DNA of 64,000 nucleotides from Methylorubrum aminovorans (GCF_022179725.1 NZ_BPRC01000001.1:806001-870000), one strand, 5' to 3'. Shown: positions 39,971-48,995, counted from the first letter of the stretch. Numbers and translations: made by a program. Notes: generated from the sequence alone by a model not told the origin.

Positions 39971-40373
39971 GGGCGAGATGCTCCGGGCCGAAGGAGGCGG
40001 GCAGCAACTGATCGAGCGTGTAGCGGGCCTGCACAGCCTCAGGACTGCCCGAGAGGATCGGCGTGCCCGGATGAGCGAATTCGCGGATGCGCTGGCGGCA
40101 GGCGCCGCAGGGCGTGACCGGATCGGGACTGTCGGCCACGACGAGAATCGCGCGGATCTCTCGGCCGCCGGCCGCGATCATCGCGGCGATGGCGCCGGCT
40201 TCGGCGCAGGTGCCGACCGGGTAGGCCGCGTTCTCGACGTTGCAGCCGGCATGGATGCCTCCGGCCTCGTCCAGCAGCGCAGCGCCCACGGAAAAGCCCG
40301 AATAGGGCGCGTGAGCCCGCTCGCGCACCGCGGCGGCGGCTTCGAACAGGGCATCGAGATCGGGCTCGGTCAC
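39960..40373 (-). CDS. cdd: cytidine deaminase
   Basis: Zinc enzyme deaminating cytidine and deoxycytidine. About 137 residues. The active site is C-[N]VENAAYPVGTCAEAGAI (CAE motif, catalytic Glu) together with PCGACRQ, which supplies zinc Cys ligands. The N-terminal RERAHAPYSGFSVGAALL is standard. The start is GTG 40373, 7 nt after a GGA sequence; TTG 40379 is an alternative. It is the first gene of the cdd-PNP-deoC-deoA operon. Confidence 0.93.
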   Translation of the reverse strand: MTEPDLDALFEAAAAVRERAHAPYSGFSVGAALLDEAGGIHAGCNVENAAYPVGTCAEAGAIAAMIAAGGREIRAILVVADSPDPVTPCGACRQRIREFAHPGTPILSGSPEAVQARYTLDQLLPASFGPEHLAHGA

Positions 40374-40480
40374 GGACAATTCCGGAGCGACGTGAGGCGC
40401 GTGGTTTCGTTTGACCCGAAGGCGGGGGCCTGTCGAGGGGCAGGCATCGACAGAGCCCCGCGCGAGACTCTTGGTCTCGC

Positions 40481-40526
40481 ATCATCTCATCCCGAAAGCC
40501 GCATTCCACCTTTCGGGATGATGCTC
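40481..40526. repeat. palindromic intergenic repeat (AGAGCATCATCC family)
   Basis: ATCATCTCATCCCGAAA against TTTCGGGATGATGCTC with a 13-nt loop. It lies in the divergent gap between cdd and the DUF2093 gene; same family as 8028-8066 and 23903-23945. Confidence 0.6.
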
Positions 40527-40572
40527 TAAGGCAATCCGAGCGCGCGCGGGCGCGGCACCGGGAGGCCAGACA

Positions 40573-40797
40573 ATGCTCGGACGCTACGATCGGGGATCGA
40601 CCGGCGGCGAGGCCAAGGTCGAGTACGGCGATGGCACCATGCGCGTGGTCAAGCCCGGCACCTATGTGCGCTGCGCGGTGACGGGCGAGCCGATCCAACT
40701 CGACGCGCTCCGCTACTGGAACGTCGATCGCCAGGAGGCCTACGCCACGCCCGAGGCGGCGATGCAGCGCCTGAAGGAAATCGGCGCGGCCCGTTGA
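40573..40797 (+). CDS. DUF2093 family protein
   Basis: A 74-residue protein: VEYGDGTMRVVKPGTYVRCAVTGEPIQLDALRYWNVDRQEAYATPEAAMQRL, split over the length, is the DUF2093 signature, found mainly in alphaproteobacteria. Function unknown. It has an intact start with a GGGAGG site and precedes a small membrane protein gene. Confidence 0.85.
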   Translation: MLGRYDRGSTGGEAKVEYGDGTMRVVKPGTYVRCAVTGEPIQLDALRYWNVDRQEAYATPEAAMQRLKEIGAAR

Positions 40798-40862
40798 GGG
40801 CACGACCCACTGCCGAGACCCTCGTCACGAAGGGCTGCCAAAGGCGGCCGGGGCAAAGACGA

Positions 40863-41282
40863 TTGCGGAAACTGAGGCCTGGAGCCTCGACCGATCTTGT
40901 CGGGCTCGGCCTGCTCGCCGGGGCGGCGGGCCTCCTCTTCATCGCCATGAGCGACATCGGGTCGGCCCTGGCCGATTTCTCGGCCGGCGCCGAGCCGATC
41001 ACGGTGTCGAGCCACGCGCCTGCCGCCCTGCCCGCTGCCATCGGTCTCGGTGCCTTCGCGGCTTTGCTGCTGCGGCGACGCGGGACGCCGCGGGGCGACA
41101 CGCGGCTCATGGCGGCGGCCCTCCTGTGCATTCCGCTGATGCTCCTGCTACCGATCCCGTACCTGCTCGCGTGGCGGAGGGTGCTCACCGATCACGGCTA
41201 CGTGCAATGCGAGACGGGTGTTGCCGGCCGGCGCGCCCTGTACCGCTGGTCCCATCGGACGTCCGCCAGCCTCTGCCTCTGA
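40863..41282 (+). CDS. hypothetical membrane protein with three transmembrane segments
   Basis: About 139 residues, no family recognised. Hydrophobic segments are VGLGLLAGAAGLLFIAM, LPAAIGLGAFAALLL and LMAAALLCIPLMLLLPIPYLLAW, followed by a short cytoplasmic-type tail with C, Y and R residues. The start is uncertain: TTG 40863 is the first one near a purine-rich sequence, while the frame opens at TTG 40794 overlapping the DUF2093 stop. It is convergent with lpxK. Confidence 0.55.
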   Translation: MRKLRPGASTDLVGLGLLAGAAGLLFIAMSDIGSALADFSAGAEPITVSSHAPAALPAAIGLGAFAALLLRRRGTPRGDTRLMAAALLCIPLMLLLPIPYLLAWRRVLTDHGYVQCETGVAGRRALYRWSHRTSASLCL

Positions 41283-41290
41283 GCGGCGCG

Positions 41291-42274
41291 TCAGGCGCGC
41301 GGGAACGCCGCCGCGAGCTGCCGGCAAAGCATCGCCGCGTCGGTGAAGGCGAGGGCAACCCGCAGCACCCGGACTTCGGCGCGCGTCTGCGCCGGCAGTC
41401 GGACCGCATCCTTCTCCGTCGTGATCAGCTCGGCCCCCACTTGCGCGGCGAGCGCCGACAGCTTCGCCAGATCGCCCGCGCGAAAGGGATGGTGGTCGGG
41501 AAAGGCCCGCTCGGCCACGATCTCCGCGCCCAAACCCCGCAGCGTTTCGAAGAACTTTTGCGGGCGCCCGATCCCGGCGAAGGCAACGACACGGCGACCG
41601 GCCCATTCGGCTCCGTCCTCGGGCACGAGGCGGGCGCGATGAACCGGAAGCCCGCGGGCCTCCGCCTCGCTCGCCAGAGCCGCACCGGGCGCGCCGTCGC
41701 CGACCAGCACGAGGCCGGCGACGTGCCGCCATTGCCGGGCGAGCGGCGCCCGCAGCGGCCCGGCGGGGAAGGGCAGTCCGTTGCCGATTCCGGCGCCGCC
41801 ATCGATCACCGCGAACGAGAGCGTTTTGGTCAGGCTCGGATTCTGCAGGCCGTCATCCATGACGATCACGTCGGCGCCGGCCTCGGCGCAGAGGCGGGCG
41901 CCGGCCGGGCGGTCGCGGGCGACGACCGTGGTTTCGGCACGCGCCAGCAGCAGCGGTTCGTCGCCGACTTCCGCAGCCCCATGCCGCGCCGGATCGACGA
42001 TCAGCGGCCCGGCGAGCCGGCCGCCATAGCCGCGGCTGAGGAAGGCCGGCGTCCGGCCGATCCCGCGCAGCAGGCGCGCCAGCGCCAGCGCCGTCGGAGT
42101 CTTGCCGGCACCGCCGAGGGTGAAATTGCCCACGCAGAGCACCGGGCAGGGCGGCACCGCGCCGGGCCGGTCCATCCGGTCGGCAGTCAGCCCACCGTAG
42201 AACCGGCCCGCAGGGGCCAGCAGCCAGGCGAGGGGATGCGTAGGCGGCCGGGACCAGAAGCCGGGCGGGTGCAT
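41291..42274 (-). CDS. lpxK: tetraacyldisaccharide 4'-kinase (lipid A)
   Basis: ATP-dependent phosphorylation of the lipid A disaccharide at the inner membrane. 327 residues; the N-terminal WLLAPAGRFYGGL membrane-associated part precedes the P-loop GNFTLGGAGKTP. The later SRGYGGRL, DDGLQNP and TTEKDAVRLP motifs are typical. It follows waaA closely in an envelope-lipid operon. Confidence 0.93.
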   Translation of the reverse strand: MHPPGFWSRPPTHPLAWLLAPAGRFYGGLTADRMDRPGAVPPCPVLCVGNFTLGGAGKTPTALALARLLRGIGRTPAFLSRGYGGRLAGPLIVDPARHGAAEVGDEPLLLARAETTVVARDRPAGARLCAEAGADVIVMDDGLQNPSLTKTLSFAVIDGGAGIGNGLPFPAGPLRAPLARQWRHVAGLVLVGDGAPGAALASEAEARGLPVHRARLVPEDGAEWAGRRVVAFAGIGRPQKFFETLRGLGAEIVAERAFPDHHPFRAGDLAKLSALAAQVGAELITTEKDAVRLPAQTRAEVRVLRVALAFTDAAMLCRQLAAAFPRA

Positions 42275-42281
42275 CGCGGCC

Positions 42282-43586
42282 TCAGTCGCGCTCGCGTGCG
42301 GAAAGCTTCATCTGCGCGACGTAGGGTTCGAGCACCGCGAAGGTGCGTGCCACCGCGCCCTCGAAGGGCAGAAGCGCGGCCTGCCCCTTGGCCCACATCC
42401 CCGCCAGCGCCCGCGGATCGGCGACCAGATCGCCGACGGCCGCCAGCAATCCCGCCTCGTCCGAAACGATGCGGGCGCCGCCCCCCGTGTCGAGTGCGCC
42501 GTAGGGCTCGCGGAAATTGAAAATGTAGGGGCCGTGCAGGATGGCGCTGTCCAGGCGCACCGGTTCGATCGGGTTCTGCCCCCCGTGCGGCACCAGCGAG
42601 CCGCCGAGGAAGACGAGCGGGCAGAGCCGATAGAACAGGCCGAGCTCGCCGATCGTGTCGGCGACGTAGAGGTCGATCGAGGGCAGCGGGCGCCCGCCCT
42701 TGGCCCGCCGACTGGTCCGCAGATCGGCTTCGGCGGCGATTCGGGCCACCTCCTCGCCCCGGCGCGGATGGCGCGGCACGATCACCGTCAACAGGCTCGG
42801 GAAACGCGCCTTCAACCCGGCATGGACGCGAGCAATCACCTCGTCCTCGCCGGGATGGGTGCTGGCCGCAACCCAGACCGGGCGGTCGCCGATCATGTCG
42901 CCGAGATAGGCGAGTTGTTGGGAATCGGCGGGCGGCACGGCCGAATCGTATTTGAGATTGCCGACGACATTGATGCGCGGCGCGCCGAGCCGGGCGAAGC
43001 GCTCCCCGTCCTCCCGGGTCTGTACGAGGCAGACGGCGATGCGCGACAGCAGCGCCCGGGCAGTACCGGGCGAGCGCGTCCAGGCCTTGAACGAGCGCTC
43101 CGACATCCGCCCGTTGACGAGCACGAGCGGGATGCCGCGCCGGTGCAGCGAGATGATGGTGTTGGGCCAGATCTCGGATTCGGCGACGATGGCAAGATCC
43201 GGCCGCCAATGCGCGAGGAAGCGCTCGATCCAGCGCGGCGCGTCGAGCGGCATGTATTGATGCACGGCGCCGGCCGGCAGGCGCTTGCTCAACAGGTCGG
43301 CGGCGCTGCGGGTGCCGGTGGTGACAAGGACCGAGCAACCACGGGCGATCATGCCCTCGATCAGCCCGACGAGGGAGAGCGCCTCGCCGATGCTCGCGCC
43401 GTGCATCCAGACGAGATGGCCCACCGGCCGCGCTCGGCCCGGCAGGCCGCGCCGCTCGGGGAGCCGCCCCGGATCCTCCTTGCCCCGGCGCGAGCGCCAC
43501 GCCAGCAGGCCGGCCACCGCCGGCTCGCCGAGATAGAGGCCGTAGCGGTAGGCGCGCAGCGCGACGGGAAGCTTCGGTACCCTCAC
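42282..43586 (-). CDS. waaA: 3-deoxy-D-manno-octulosonic acid transferase
   Basis: Attaches Kdo to lipid A precursors. 434 residues of GT-B type: an N-terminal membrane-anchoring segment, WMHGASIGEALS with its catalytic Glu, VAESEIWPN, the CMP-binding GRMSERSFKAW region and the late FLGGSLVPHGGQNPIEP signature. The GTG start overlaps the acyltransferase stop by 4 bp. The number of Kdo units added cannot be read from the sequence. Confidence 0.93.
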   Translation of the reverse strand: MRVPKLPVALRAYRYGLYLGEPAVAGLLAWRSRRGKEDPGRLPERRGLPGRARPVGHLVWMHGASIGEALSLVGLIEGMIARGCSVLVTTGTRSAADLLSKRLPAGAVHQYMPLDAPRWIERFLAHWRPDLAIVAESEIWPNTIISLHRRGIPLVLVNGRMSERSFKAWTRSPGTARALLSRIAVCLVQTREDGERFARLGAPRINVVGNLKYDSAVPPADSQQLAYLGDMIGDRPVWVAASTHPGEDEVIARVHAGLKARFPSLLTVIVPRHPRRGEEVARIAAEADLRTSRRAKGGRPLPSIDLYVADTIGELGLFYRLCPLVFLGGSLVPHGGQNPIEPVRLDSAILHGPYIFNFREPYGALDTGGGARIVSDEAGLLAAVGDLVADPRALAGMWAKGQAALLPFEGAVARTFAVLEPYVAQMKLSARERD

Positions 43587-44335
43587 GCCGGACTACCCTG
43601 CGGCGCGGCCGCGGCGGGGGCGCCGCCGACCCGATCCGGCCGGCCGACGAGGGTGTAGGCGCGGTCGTGGACGCGGTTCAACTCGGCCTGCACCCGCTGA
43701 CGCAGGGCGTCGATCTCATCCGGTGAGACCTCGCGGGGGACGAAGGTCGCCTCGCCGAACACCATGGCGCCGCGGCCGAAGGGCAGGCCGAGGCAGGCCC
43801 GGTCCCAGGAATTGAAGCGGATGTGCCGGCTCGTCACCACCGCCACCGGCACGATGGGGGCTCCGGAGAAGCGCGCGAGCATGATGATCCCGGCATCGCA
43901 CACGCGAGAGACCTTGGGCACGTCGGCCGAGAAGGCGACCGTCTCGCCACCCCTCAGCGCCTTGACCATGGCCCGCAACCCCTCGGCGCCGCCCTTGGCG
44001 CGGGCGTCCTTGACCGCGCGACCGCGGGCGCCGGAGGCGCGCATCACCCGCACCCCCAGCCGCTCCAGAGCCATGGTGTTGATGTTGCCGTCCGGCGAGC
44101 GGGAGATGATCGTGGCGACCCGGTCCTGCGGACGGCTCATGAACGAGATCATGATGTGCTGGCCGTGCCACATCGCCGCGATGAACGGGCCGTAGCTGTC
44201 GAGCCGCGCATAGGCATCCGCCGGCTCGATGGTGAACCGGTTGGTCCGCCGCACGAGCTTCAGATAGCCCGAGGCGATGTGGCTGAGCACCCACTGAACG
44301 CCTGGCTTTCGGCCGATGGTCTTGATCAAGCCCAT
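43583..44335 (-). CDS. lysophospholipid acyltransferase family protein (DUF374)
   Basis: A 250-residue protein, starting MGLIKTIGRKPG at ATG 44335. The segment FIAAMWHGQHIMISF is the DUF374 acyltransferase motif, followed by KGGAEGLRAMVKALRGGETVAFSADVP and PIVPVAVVTSRHI. It leads an operon with waaA and lpxK, so an acylation step in lipid A or LPS biosynthesis is likely but not proven. Confidence 0.85.
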   Translation of the reverse strand: MGLIKTIGRKPGVQWVLSHIASGYLKLVRRTNRFTIEPADAYARLDSYGPFIAAMWHGQHIMISFMSRPQDRVATIISRSPDGNINTMALERLGVRVMRASGARGRAVKDARAKGGAEGLRAMVKALRGGETVAFSADVPKVSRVCDAGIIMLARFSGAPIVPVAVVTSRHIRFNSWDRACLGLPFGRGAMVFGEATFVPREVSPDEIDALRQRVQAELNRVHDRAYTLVGRPDRVGGAPAAAAPQGSPA

Positions 44336-44564
44336 GGGATCGGACCGCCTGTTCCGATTCGTCGTTGCCGGATTCCGCCGCCGGTTAGGCCAGACGGTAA
44401 GGGAGCGGCGGCTGTCTACCCCCGACCTCTCTGTCGAAGCAACGGAGGGAATGGCCTCTCTTAAGCGAGGCCACCCCGCATGAGGCGGGTGGGACCGTTC
44501 GGATCGGCGCGGCGGATTGCCCGATATTGACGCGGACGCGTGTTGACGCGATGCGGGAAAGCCC

Positions 44565-45512
44565 ATGTTCCGTCTTGCTCATCTCACCGACCCCCATGTC
44601 GGGCCGCTGCCGCGGCCGCGCCTGCGCCAGCTTCTCAGCAAGCGGGCGACCGGCTACGTGAATTGGCGCCGGGGTCGCGGGCGCCACCACGACATGGACC
44701 TGCTCGGCGCCCTCGTCGCCGACCTGCACGGCCAGGGGGTGGACCATGTCGCCTGCACCGGCGACCTGTGCAATCTCGGCCTCCCCGACGAGTGGGAGAG
44801 CGCCCGTATCTTTCTGGAAGCGCTGGGGCCGGCCGAGCGGGTCAGCTTCGTGCCCGGCAACCACGACGCTTATGTCCGTGGCTCGCTGGAGGGGCTGCTC
44901 GCCGCCTGCGGCGGCTGGACGGAGGCCGATGACGGGCAGGCCCGTCTCTTTCCCTACCTGCGGCGGCGCGGGCCGCTCGCCCTGGTCGGTCTGTCCTCGG
45001 CGATCCCGACCAAGCCTTTTGTCGCGAGCGGACGCCTCGGCGTGCCGCAGATCGAGACCGCCGAGCGCCTGCTGCGCGACCTCGCGGCGGCGCCGGACCG
45101 GCCCTGCCGGGTGGTGATGATCCACCACCCGCCCCATCCGGGCGGAGCCGCCTCGGGACGGGAGTTGAAGGACGCCGCCGCCTTTGCGGCGATGATCGGA
45201 CGGGCCGGGGCGGATCTGATCCTGCACGGGCACAACCATGTCGGCACCGTGGCGCAGATCGCCGGACCGGACGGGCGTCCGGTACCGGTGGTGGGCGCGC
45301 CCTCGGCCTCGGCGCGCACCCTGCTCACGAACCGGCGCGCCTCCTACTACCTCTACACGGTCACGCCGGCCGAGATCGGCTTTCGCATCGCTGTGACCGA
45401 GCGCGGCCTCGACGAGGCCGGCGGCATCGGCGAGCTATCGGGCTTCGACATCAAGACCCCGCCGGCGGACCGGATCGGCATCGTCCATCGGCGGCGGCTG
45501 CGCCGGGGCTGA
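44565..45512 (+). CDS. metallophosphoesterase (CpdA-like 3',5'-cyclic-nucleotide phosphodiesterase fold)
   Basis: A 315-residue calcineurin-like phosphoesterase with all five metal motifs in order: LTDPHVG, TGDLCN, GNHDAY, MIHHPPH and HGHNHVG. Cytoplasmic; it may hydrolyse cyclic nucleotides or another phosphodiester, and the substrate is unknown. It is divergent from the acyltransferase operon and convergent with the response regulator gene. Confidence 0.88.
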   Translation: MFRLAHLTDPHVGPLPRPRLRQLLSKRATGYVNWRRGRGRHHDMDLLGALVADLHGQGVDHVACTGDLCNLGLPDEWESARIFLEALGPAERVSFVPGNHDAYVRGSLEGLLAACGGWTEADDGQARLFPYLRRRGPLALVGLSSAIPTKPFVASGRLGVPQIETAERLLRDLAAAPDRPCRVVMIHHPPHPGGAASGRELKDAAAFAAMIGRAGADLILHGHNHVGTVAQIAGPDGRPVPVVGAPSASARTLLTNRRASYYLYTVTPAEIGFRIAVTERGLDEAGGIGELSGFDIKTPPADRIGIVHRRRLRRG

Positions 45513-45532
45513 TCCGCGCCCCTGCGCCCTCG

Positions 45533-46009
45533 TCAGATCGCGCCCATCTTCGACAGGCCGCTGGCGCGGGGCAGGGGGCGGAGCAGGCTCTTCACCTGCG
45601 AGAACGGCCGCGGCCGGTTGATCACCTCGTCGAGGCGCGACCACAGCGTCTTGGGCGAGAACGGCTTGGCGATGATCTCGTTGACGCCGAGCGCGATCGC
45701 CCGGTCGACGACGTTGCGGCGCGGCTGGGCCAGCATCAGGATGATCGGCACCGTCGGCGAGGGCGAGGTGGCGGGCGTGCGCGCCAGCCGGATGAACTCC
45801 TCACCCGAGAGAATCGCCAGATCCCAGTCGATGATGGTGAGGTCCGGCTTGCTCTCGGCGAGCACGCCGAGCGCCTCCGCACCGTCGGGTGCCTCCAGCA
45901 CGCGCTTGATGCCGACGCGCATCAGCATGTCGCGCACGATGCGGCGAATGTAGAGGCTCTCGTCGACGACGAGGGCGGAAAGGTCCGGGAAGGTCGGAGT
46001 TGCGATCAT
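45533..46009 (-). CDS. single-domain response regulator receiver protein
   Basis: A 158-residue CheY-like receiver with no output domain. The acidic pair is Asp16-Glu17 (VVDES), the phospho-acceptor Asp61 in TIIDWDLAILSGEEF, and the switch Lys115 in IAKPFSP. The C-terminal 35 residues are Pro/Arg-rich and not a known effector. No histidine kinase is adjacent. Such proteins commonly act on chemotaxis or phosphorelay partners. Confidence 0.88.
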   Translation of the reverse strand: MIATPTFPDLSALVVDESLYIRRIVRDMLMRVGIKRVLEAPDGAEALGVLAESKPDLTIIDWDLAILSGEEFIRLARTPATSPSPTVPIILMLAQPRRNVVDRAIALGVNEIIAKPFSPKTLWSRLDEVINRPRPFSQVKSLLRPLPRASGLSKMGAI

Positions 46010-46392
46010 CGGCGGCCGGCGCCCGGTACTGACCCGAAGCGTTTCAGGCCGAGTCTTACGCGCCGTCCGGTTTGCGTTTTCCTAAAGCGTCACCGAACCG
46101 TGGGAATCAGATGCGCGAGAATCGTTTTCGTTGACGTCCCTTGCGTGCAATCCGGATCGGCACCTCGAGCGTCCCAAAAGGGGTACGTACGCAGTTTCAC
46201 CGCGAAAATGCGGAGCCTGGAGCACGGATCGGTTAGAAGATCCTTGCGGTATGGACGGGATTGCGTCAGACCTGAGGCATCGCTCCCGGTAGCCGCAGCC
46301 GGGGGGATGATAGTGCGGCGCGTCGGCTGTCTCGAGATAGCGCGCACGCGGTATTCGAGACTTGGCGGGCGGACGGTTTTTGCGAGCTTTCA
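46010..46392. other. long intergenic region upstream of the cold-shock-domain gene
   Basis: About 380 bp between divergent genes. No gene was recognised. The right part would be a leader for the cold-shock-domain gene, as is usual for cold-regulated mRNAs, but no promoter could be assigned. The sequence just before the ATG at 46393 has only a weak GCGAG binding site. Confidence 0.4.
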
Positions 46393-47214
46393 ATGGGACG
46401 TGGTCGTGATTTCAGGGGGCCGCAGAAGCGCGGCTTCGATGAGGGTGGTGCCGAGCCGCGTTGGCCGGATGAACTGCCCCCCAGCGGCGGTGACCGCTTC
46501 GGTGGCGGCGGCGGTGGCAACCGCTTCGGTGGCGGCGGTGGCGGCGGCGGCTTCGACCGCGGCCCGGCGCGCGCACCTGCGGCCCCGTCGGGTCCGGAGC
46601 GTGACGCGACGGTCAAGTGGTTCAACAAGGAGAAGGGCTTCGGCTTCGTGGAGCTCGGCGACGGCTCCGGCGATGCCTTCCTCCACATCCGCGCGGTCGA
46701 GGCCGCCGGTCACGACGATCTTCTGCCCGGCACGCGCCTGACGGTTCAGACCGCTCAGGGCCAGAAGGGTCCGCAGGTCACCGCGGTGACCACCGTCGAT
46801 ACCTCGACGGCCGAGGCGGCTCCGCCCCGGCGCGAGGGCCCGCGCTTCGGCGGCGGCGGCGACCGCTTCGGCGGTGGCGGTGACCGTTTCGGCGGCGGTG
46901 ATCGCTTCGGCGGCGGCGGTGACCGCTTCGGCGGCGGCGGCCGTGACCGCTTCGGCGGTGCCGGCGGCGGTGGCGGCGGTGGACGTTTCGCCTCCGGTCC
47001 GTCGGTCGAGATGACCGGCACCGTGAAGTGGTACGATCCGGCCAAGGGCTTCGGCTTCGTGTCGGTGAACGACGGCGGCAAGGACGTGTTCGTCCACCGC
47101 TCGGCGCTCTCCCGCGCCGGCCTCGACTCCCTGGCCGAGGGCCAGCAGGTCACTCTCGGCGTGGTCGAGGGTCAGAAGGGCCGCGAGGCTTCGAGCATCA
47201 CCGTCGAGTACTGA
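46393..47214 (+). CDS. double cold-shock-domain protein with Gly-rich linkers
   Basis: A 273-residue RNA-binding protein. The N-terminus (about 1-70) has GGGGGNRF-type Gly-rich repeats. Cold-shock domain 1 covers about 72-137 (ATVKWFNKEKGFGFVEL, RNP1 KGFGFV, RNP2 DAFLHI). A linker of about 60 residues of (GGDRFGGG)-type repeats leads to domain 2 (about 206-272: GTVKWYDPAKGFGFVSV, DVFVHRSAL). The repetitive linker resembles RGG-like RNA-binding or phase-separating segments; this is inference. It is followed by an intrinsic terminator. Confidence 0.85.
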   Translation: MGRGRDFRGPQKRGFDEGGAEPRWPDELPPSGGDRFGGGGGGNRFGGGGGGGGFDRGPARAPAAPSGPERDATVKWFNKEKGFGFVELGDGSGDAFLHIRAVEAAGHDDLLPGTRLTVQTAQGQKGPQVTAVTTVDTSTAEAAPPRREGPRFGGGGDRFGGGGDRFGGGDRFGGGGDRFGGGGRDRFGGAGGGGGGGRFASGPSVEMTGTVKWYDPAKGFGFVSVNDGGKDVFVHRSALSRAGLDSLAEGQQVTLGVVEGQKGREASSITVEY

Positions 47215-47242
47215 TCGGCGTCATAAACTTTGATGACGGAAG

Positions 47243-47266
47243 CGGCGGCCTCAGGGCCGCCGTTTT
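47243..47266 (+). terminator. Rho-independent terminator of the cold-shock-domain gene
   Basis: 8-bp stem CGGCGGCC / GGCCGCCG with loop TCAG followed by TTTTC, 28 bp after the stop codon. Confidence 0.75.
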
Positions 47267-47309
47267 CGTTTGGCGCGTAGACCGCACCGACCACCTTCGG
47301 GAGGCGGAC

Positions 47310-47567
47310 ATGACGATGGGACACGCGATGCGTCGAACAGTGAGCGCGCTCGGCCTGCTTCTCCTCTCCGCGGCACCGGCCGCGGCGGAAGATTTCACAG
47401 GCTTCTATGCCGGCGTGAATGCGGGCTGGGCGTTCGAACGCGGCGAGCGCGATCCGGCGACGCCCGGTCTGCCGGGCGCTACCCGGCCGGAGGAGGGACT
47501 TCCGCCAAGCGTGGCGCGGGCCCAGGAGCGATACGCGCCGGAGCCGCGCCCCGCCGGACGGCACTGA
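47310..47567 (+). CDS. small secreted protein resembling the start of an outer-membrane beta-barrel protein
   Basis: An 85-residue protein with a GGGAGG site 5-6 nt before ATG 47310. A signal peptide (RRTVSALGLLLLSAAPAAA) is followed by DFTGFYAGVNAGWAF, which matches the first strand of Omp25/opacity-type barrels (FTGFYVG.N.GY). Instead of the remaining strands, the protein ends in a polar Pro-rich tail (LPGATRPEEGLPP...PEPRPAGRH). It may be a truncated relic or a genuine short periplasmic protein. Confidence 0.55.
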   Translation: MTMGHAMRRTVSALGLLLLSAAPAAAEDFTGFYAGVNAGWAFERGERDPATPGLPGATRPEEGLPPSVARAQERYAPEPRPAGRH

Positions 47568-47585
47568 GGCCGCCCTCGGGCTCGG

Positions 47586-48995
47586 TCAGCCGTTCTGCCT
47601 GTAGCGCTCGGCCACCAGGGCGTGGGCAAGGCGTGCGGTCTGCACCTCGCCGCCCTCGGGCCGGCCGGGCTTGGTCGAGGGGTTCCAGCCGTAGAGATCG
47701 AAGTGCACGTGCGTCCGCGTCCGGCGCACGAAGCGGCGCAGGAACAAGGCCGCGGTAATCGCCCCGGCGAAGCCGCCGCCCGGCGCGTTGTTAAGGTCGG
47801 CGACTTTCGAATCGAGCAGGCTCGCGTAGGGCGGGTGCAGCGGCAGGCGCCAGACTGGGTCGTTGACCCGCTCTCCTGCTTCCGCGACGGCGCCCGCCAG
47901 AGCCTCATCCTCGGTGAAGAAGGCCGGCAGGTCGGGACCCAGGGCGACGCGGGCGGCGCCGGTCAGCGTCGCGAAATCGAGGATGAGGTCCGGCTCCTCG
48001 GCATCGGCCAGCGCCAGGGCGTCGGCCAGGATCAGGCGCCCTTCCGCATCGGTGTTGCCGATCTCGACGGTGAGGCCGGCGCGCGAGCGGATCACGTCGC
48101 CGGGTCGGAAGGCGTCGCCGGCAATGGCGTTCTCGACGCTCGGCACGATCAGCCTAAGCCGCACCGGCAGGCCGGCGCCCATGATCATCTCCGCTGCCGC
48201 CAGGGCCGCAGCGGCGCCGCCCATGTCCTTCTTCATCAGCAGCATGTTGGAGGCCGGCTTGATGTCGAGCCCGCCGGTGTCGAACACGACACCCTTGCCG
48301 ACCAAGGTCACCCGCGGCGCATCCTGAGCGCCCCAGATCAGGTCGATGAGGCGGGGCGCCCGCGGGGAGGCGGCGCCGACGGCATGGACGAGCGGAAATT
48401 CCTTCTCCAGATCCGCACCCATGGTCACAGTGACTGCCGCGCCGAACCGCTCGCCGAGGGCACGCATCGCGGCCTCCACCTCGGCCGGTCCGAGGTCGTT
48501 GGCGGGGGTGTTGATCAGATCACGCCCGGCCGCGACCGCGCGCGCGACACGGCCGACCGCCGCCGCATCGACGCCTTCCGGCGCCACGAGGCGCGGGCGC
48601 GGCTCGCCCGGCTTGCGGTAGCGATCGAACCGGTAGCTGCCGAGCAGCCAGGCCAGAGCCGCCTCGCCCGCATCGAGGGCATCGCAGGGTTCGAGACGGT
48701 AATCGCCGGCGGGCAGGGCGCCGGGTAGCTTGCCGGCGAGAAACCGGTCGCGATGTCCCTGCCCAGCCTCGCCGAGTCCGAGCAGCACGAGGCCGAGTCC
48801 GCCATCCTCGCCCGGCAGGAGCGCGACGCGGCCCGCCTTCGGTGCAAAGCCGGTGGCGGCGGCGAAGCGGCGCTGGGGCGGGGGCAGGCCGACCTCGACC
48901 GCCGCCCATCCGTCCGCCGTCACGCAGCGAATCGGGACTGCGTTCGCGGCGGCATCGAGGAGGGCGGGTCCGGGCGGTGTCGGGTCTGAGGTCAT
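47586..48995 (-). CDS. leucyl aminopeptidase family (M17) metallopeptidase
   Basis: A 469-residue M17 enzyme releasing N-terminal residues from peptides in the cytoplasm. The catalytic domain shows LVGKGVVFDTGGLDIKP, MKKDMGGAAAAL and the family signature NTDAEGRLILADAL, followed by FATLTGAARVALG, so the two-metal site residues are in place. The N-terminal domain is less conserved, as is usual. It is convergent with the small barrel-like gene; specificity is not predictable. Confidence 0.9.
   Translation of the reverse strand: MTSDPTPPGPALLDAAANAVPIRCVTADGWAAVEVGLPPPQRRFAAATGFAPKAGRVALLPGEDGGLGLVLLGLGEAGQGHRDRFLAGKLPGALPAGDYRLEPCDALDAGEAALAWLLGSYRFDRYRKPGEPRPRLVAPEGVDAAAVGRVARAVAAGRDLINTPANDLGPAEVEAAMRALGERFGAAVTVTMGADLEKEFPLVHAVGAASPRAPRLIDLIWGAQDAPRVTLVGKGVVFDTGGLDIKPASNMLLMKKDMGGAAAALAAAEMIMGAGLPVRLRLIVPSVENAIAGDAFRPGDVIRSRAGLTVEIGNTDAEGRLILADALALADAEEPDLILDFATLTGAARVALGPDLPAFFTEDEALAGAVAEAGERVNDPVWRLPLHPPYASLLDSKVADLNNAPGGGFAGAITAALFLRRFVRRTRTHVHFDLYGWNPSTKPGRPEGGEVQTARLAHALVAERYRQNG

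Noticed and set aside
46840..46990. Tandem DNA repeats in the cold-shock gene that could be mistaken for a CRISPR array
   Set aside because: The units are short, in frame, lack unique spacers and encode Gly-Asp-Arg-Phe repeats of the protein.
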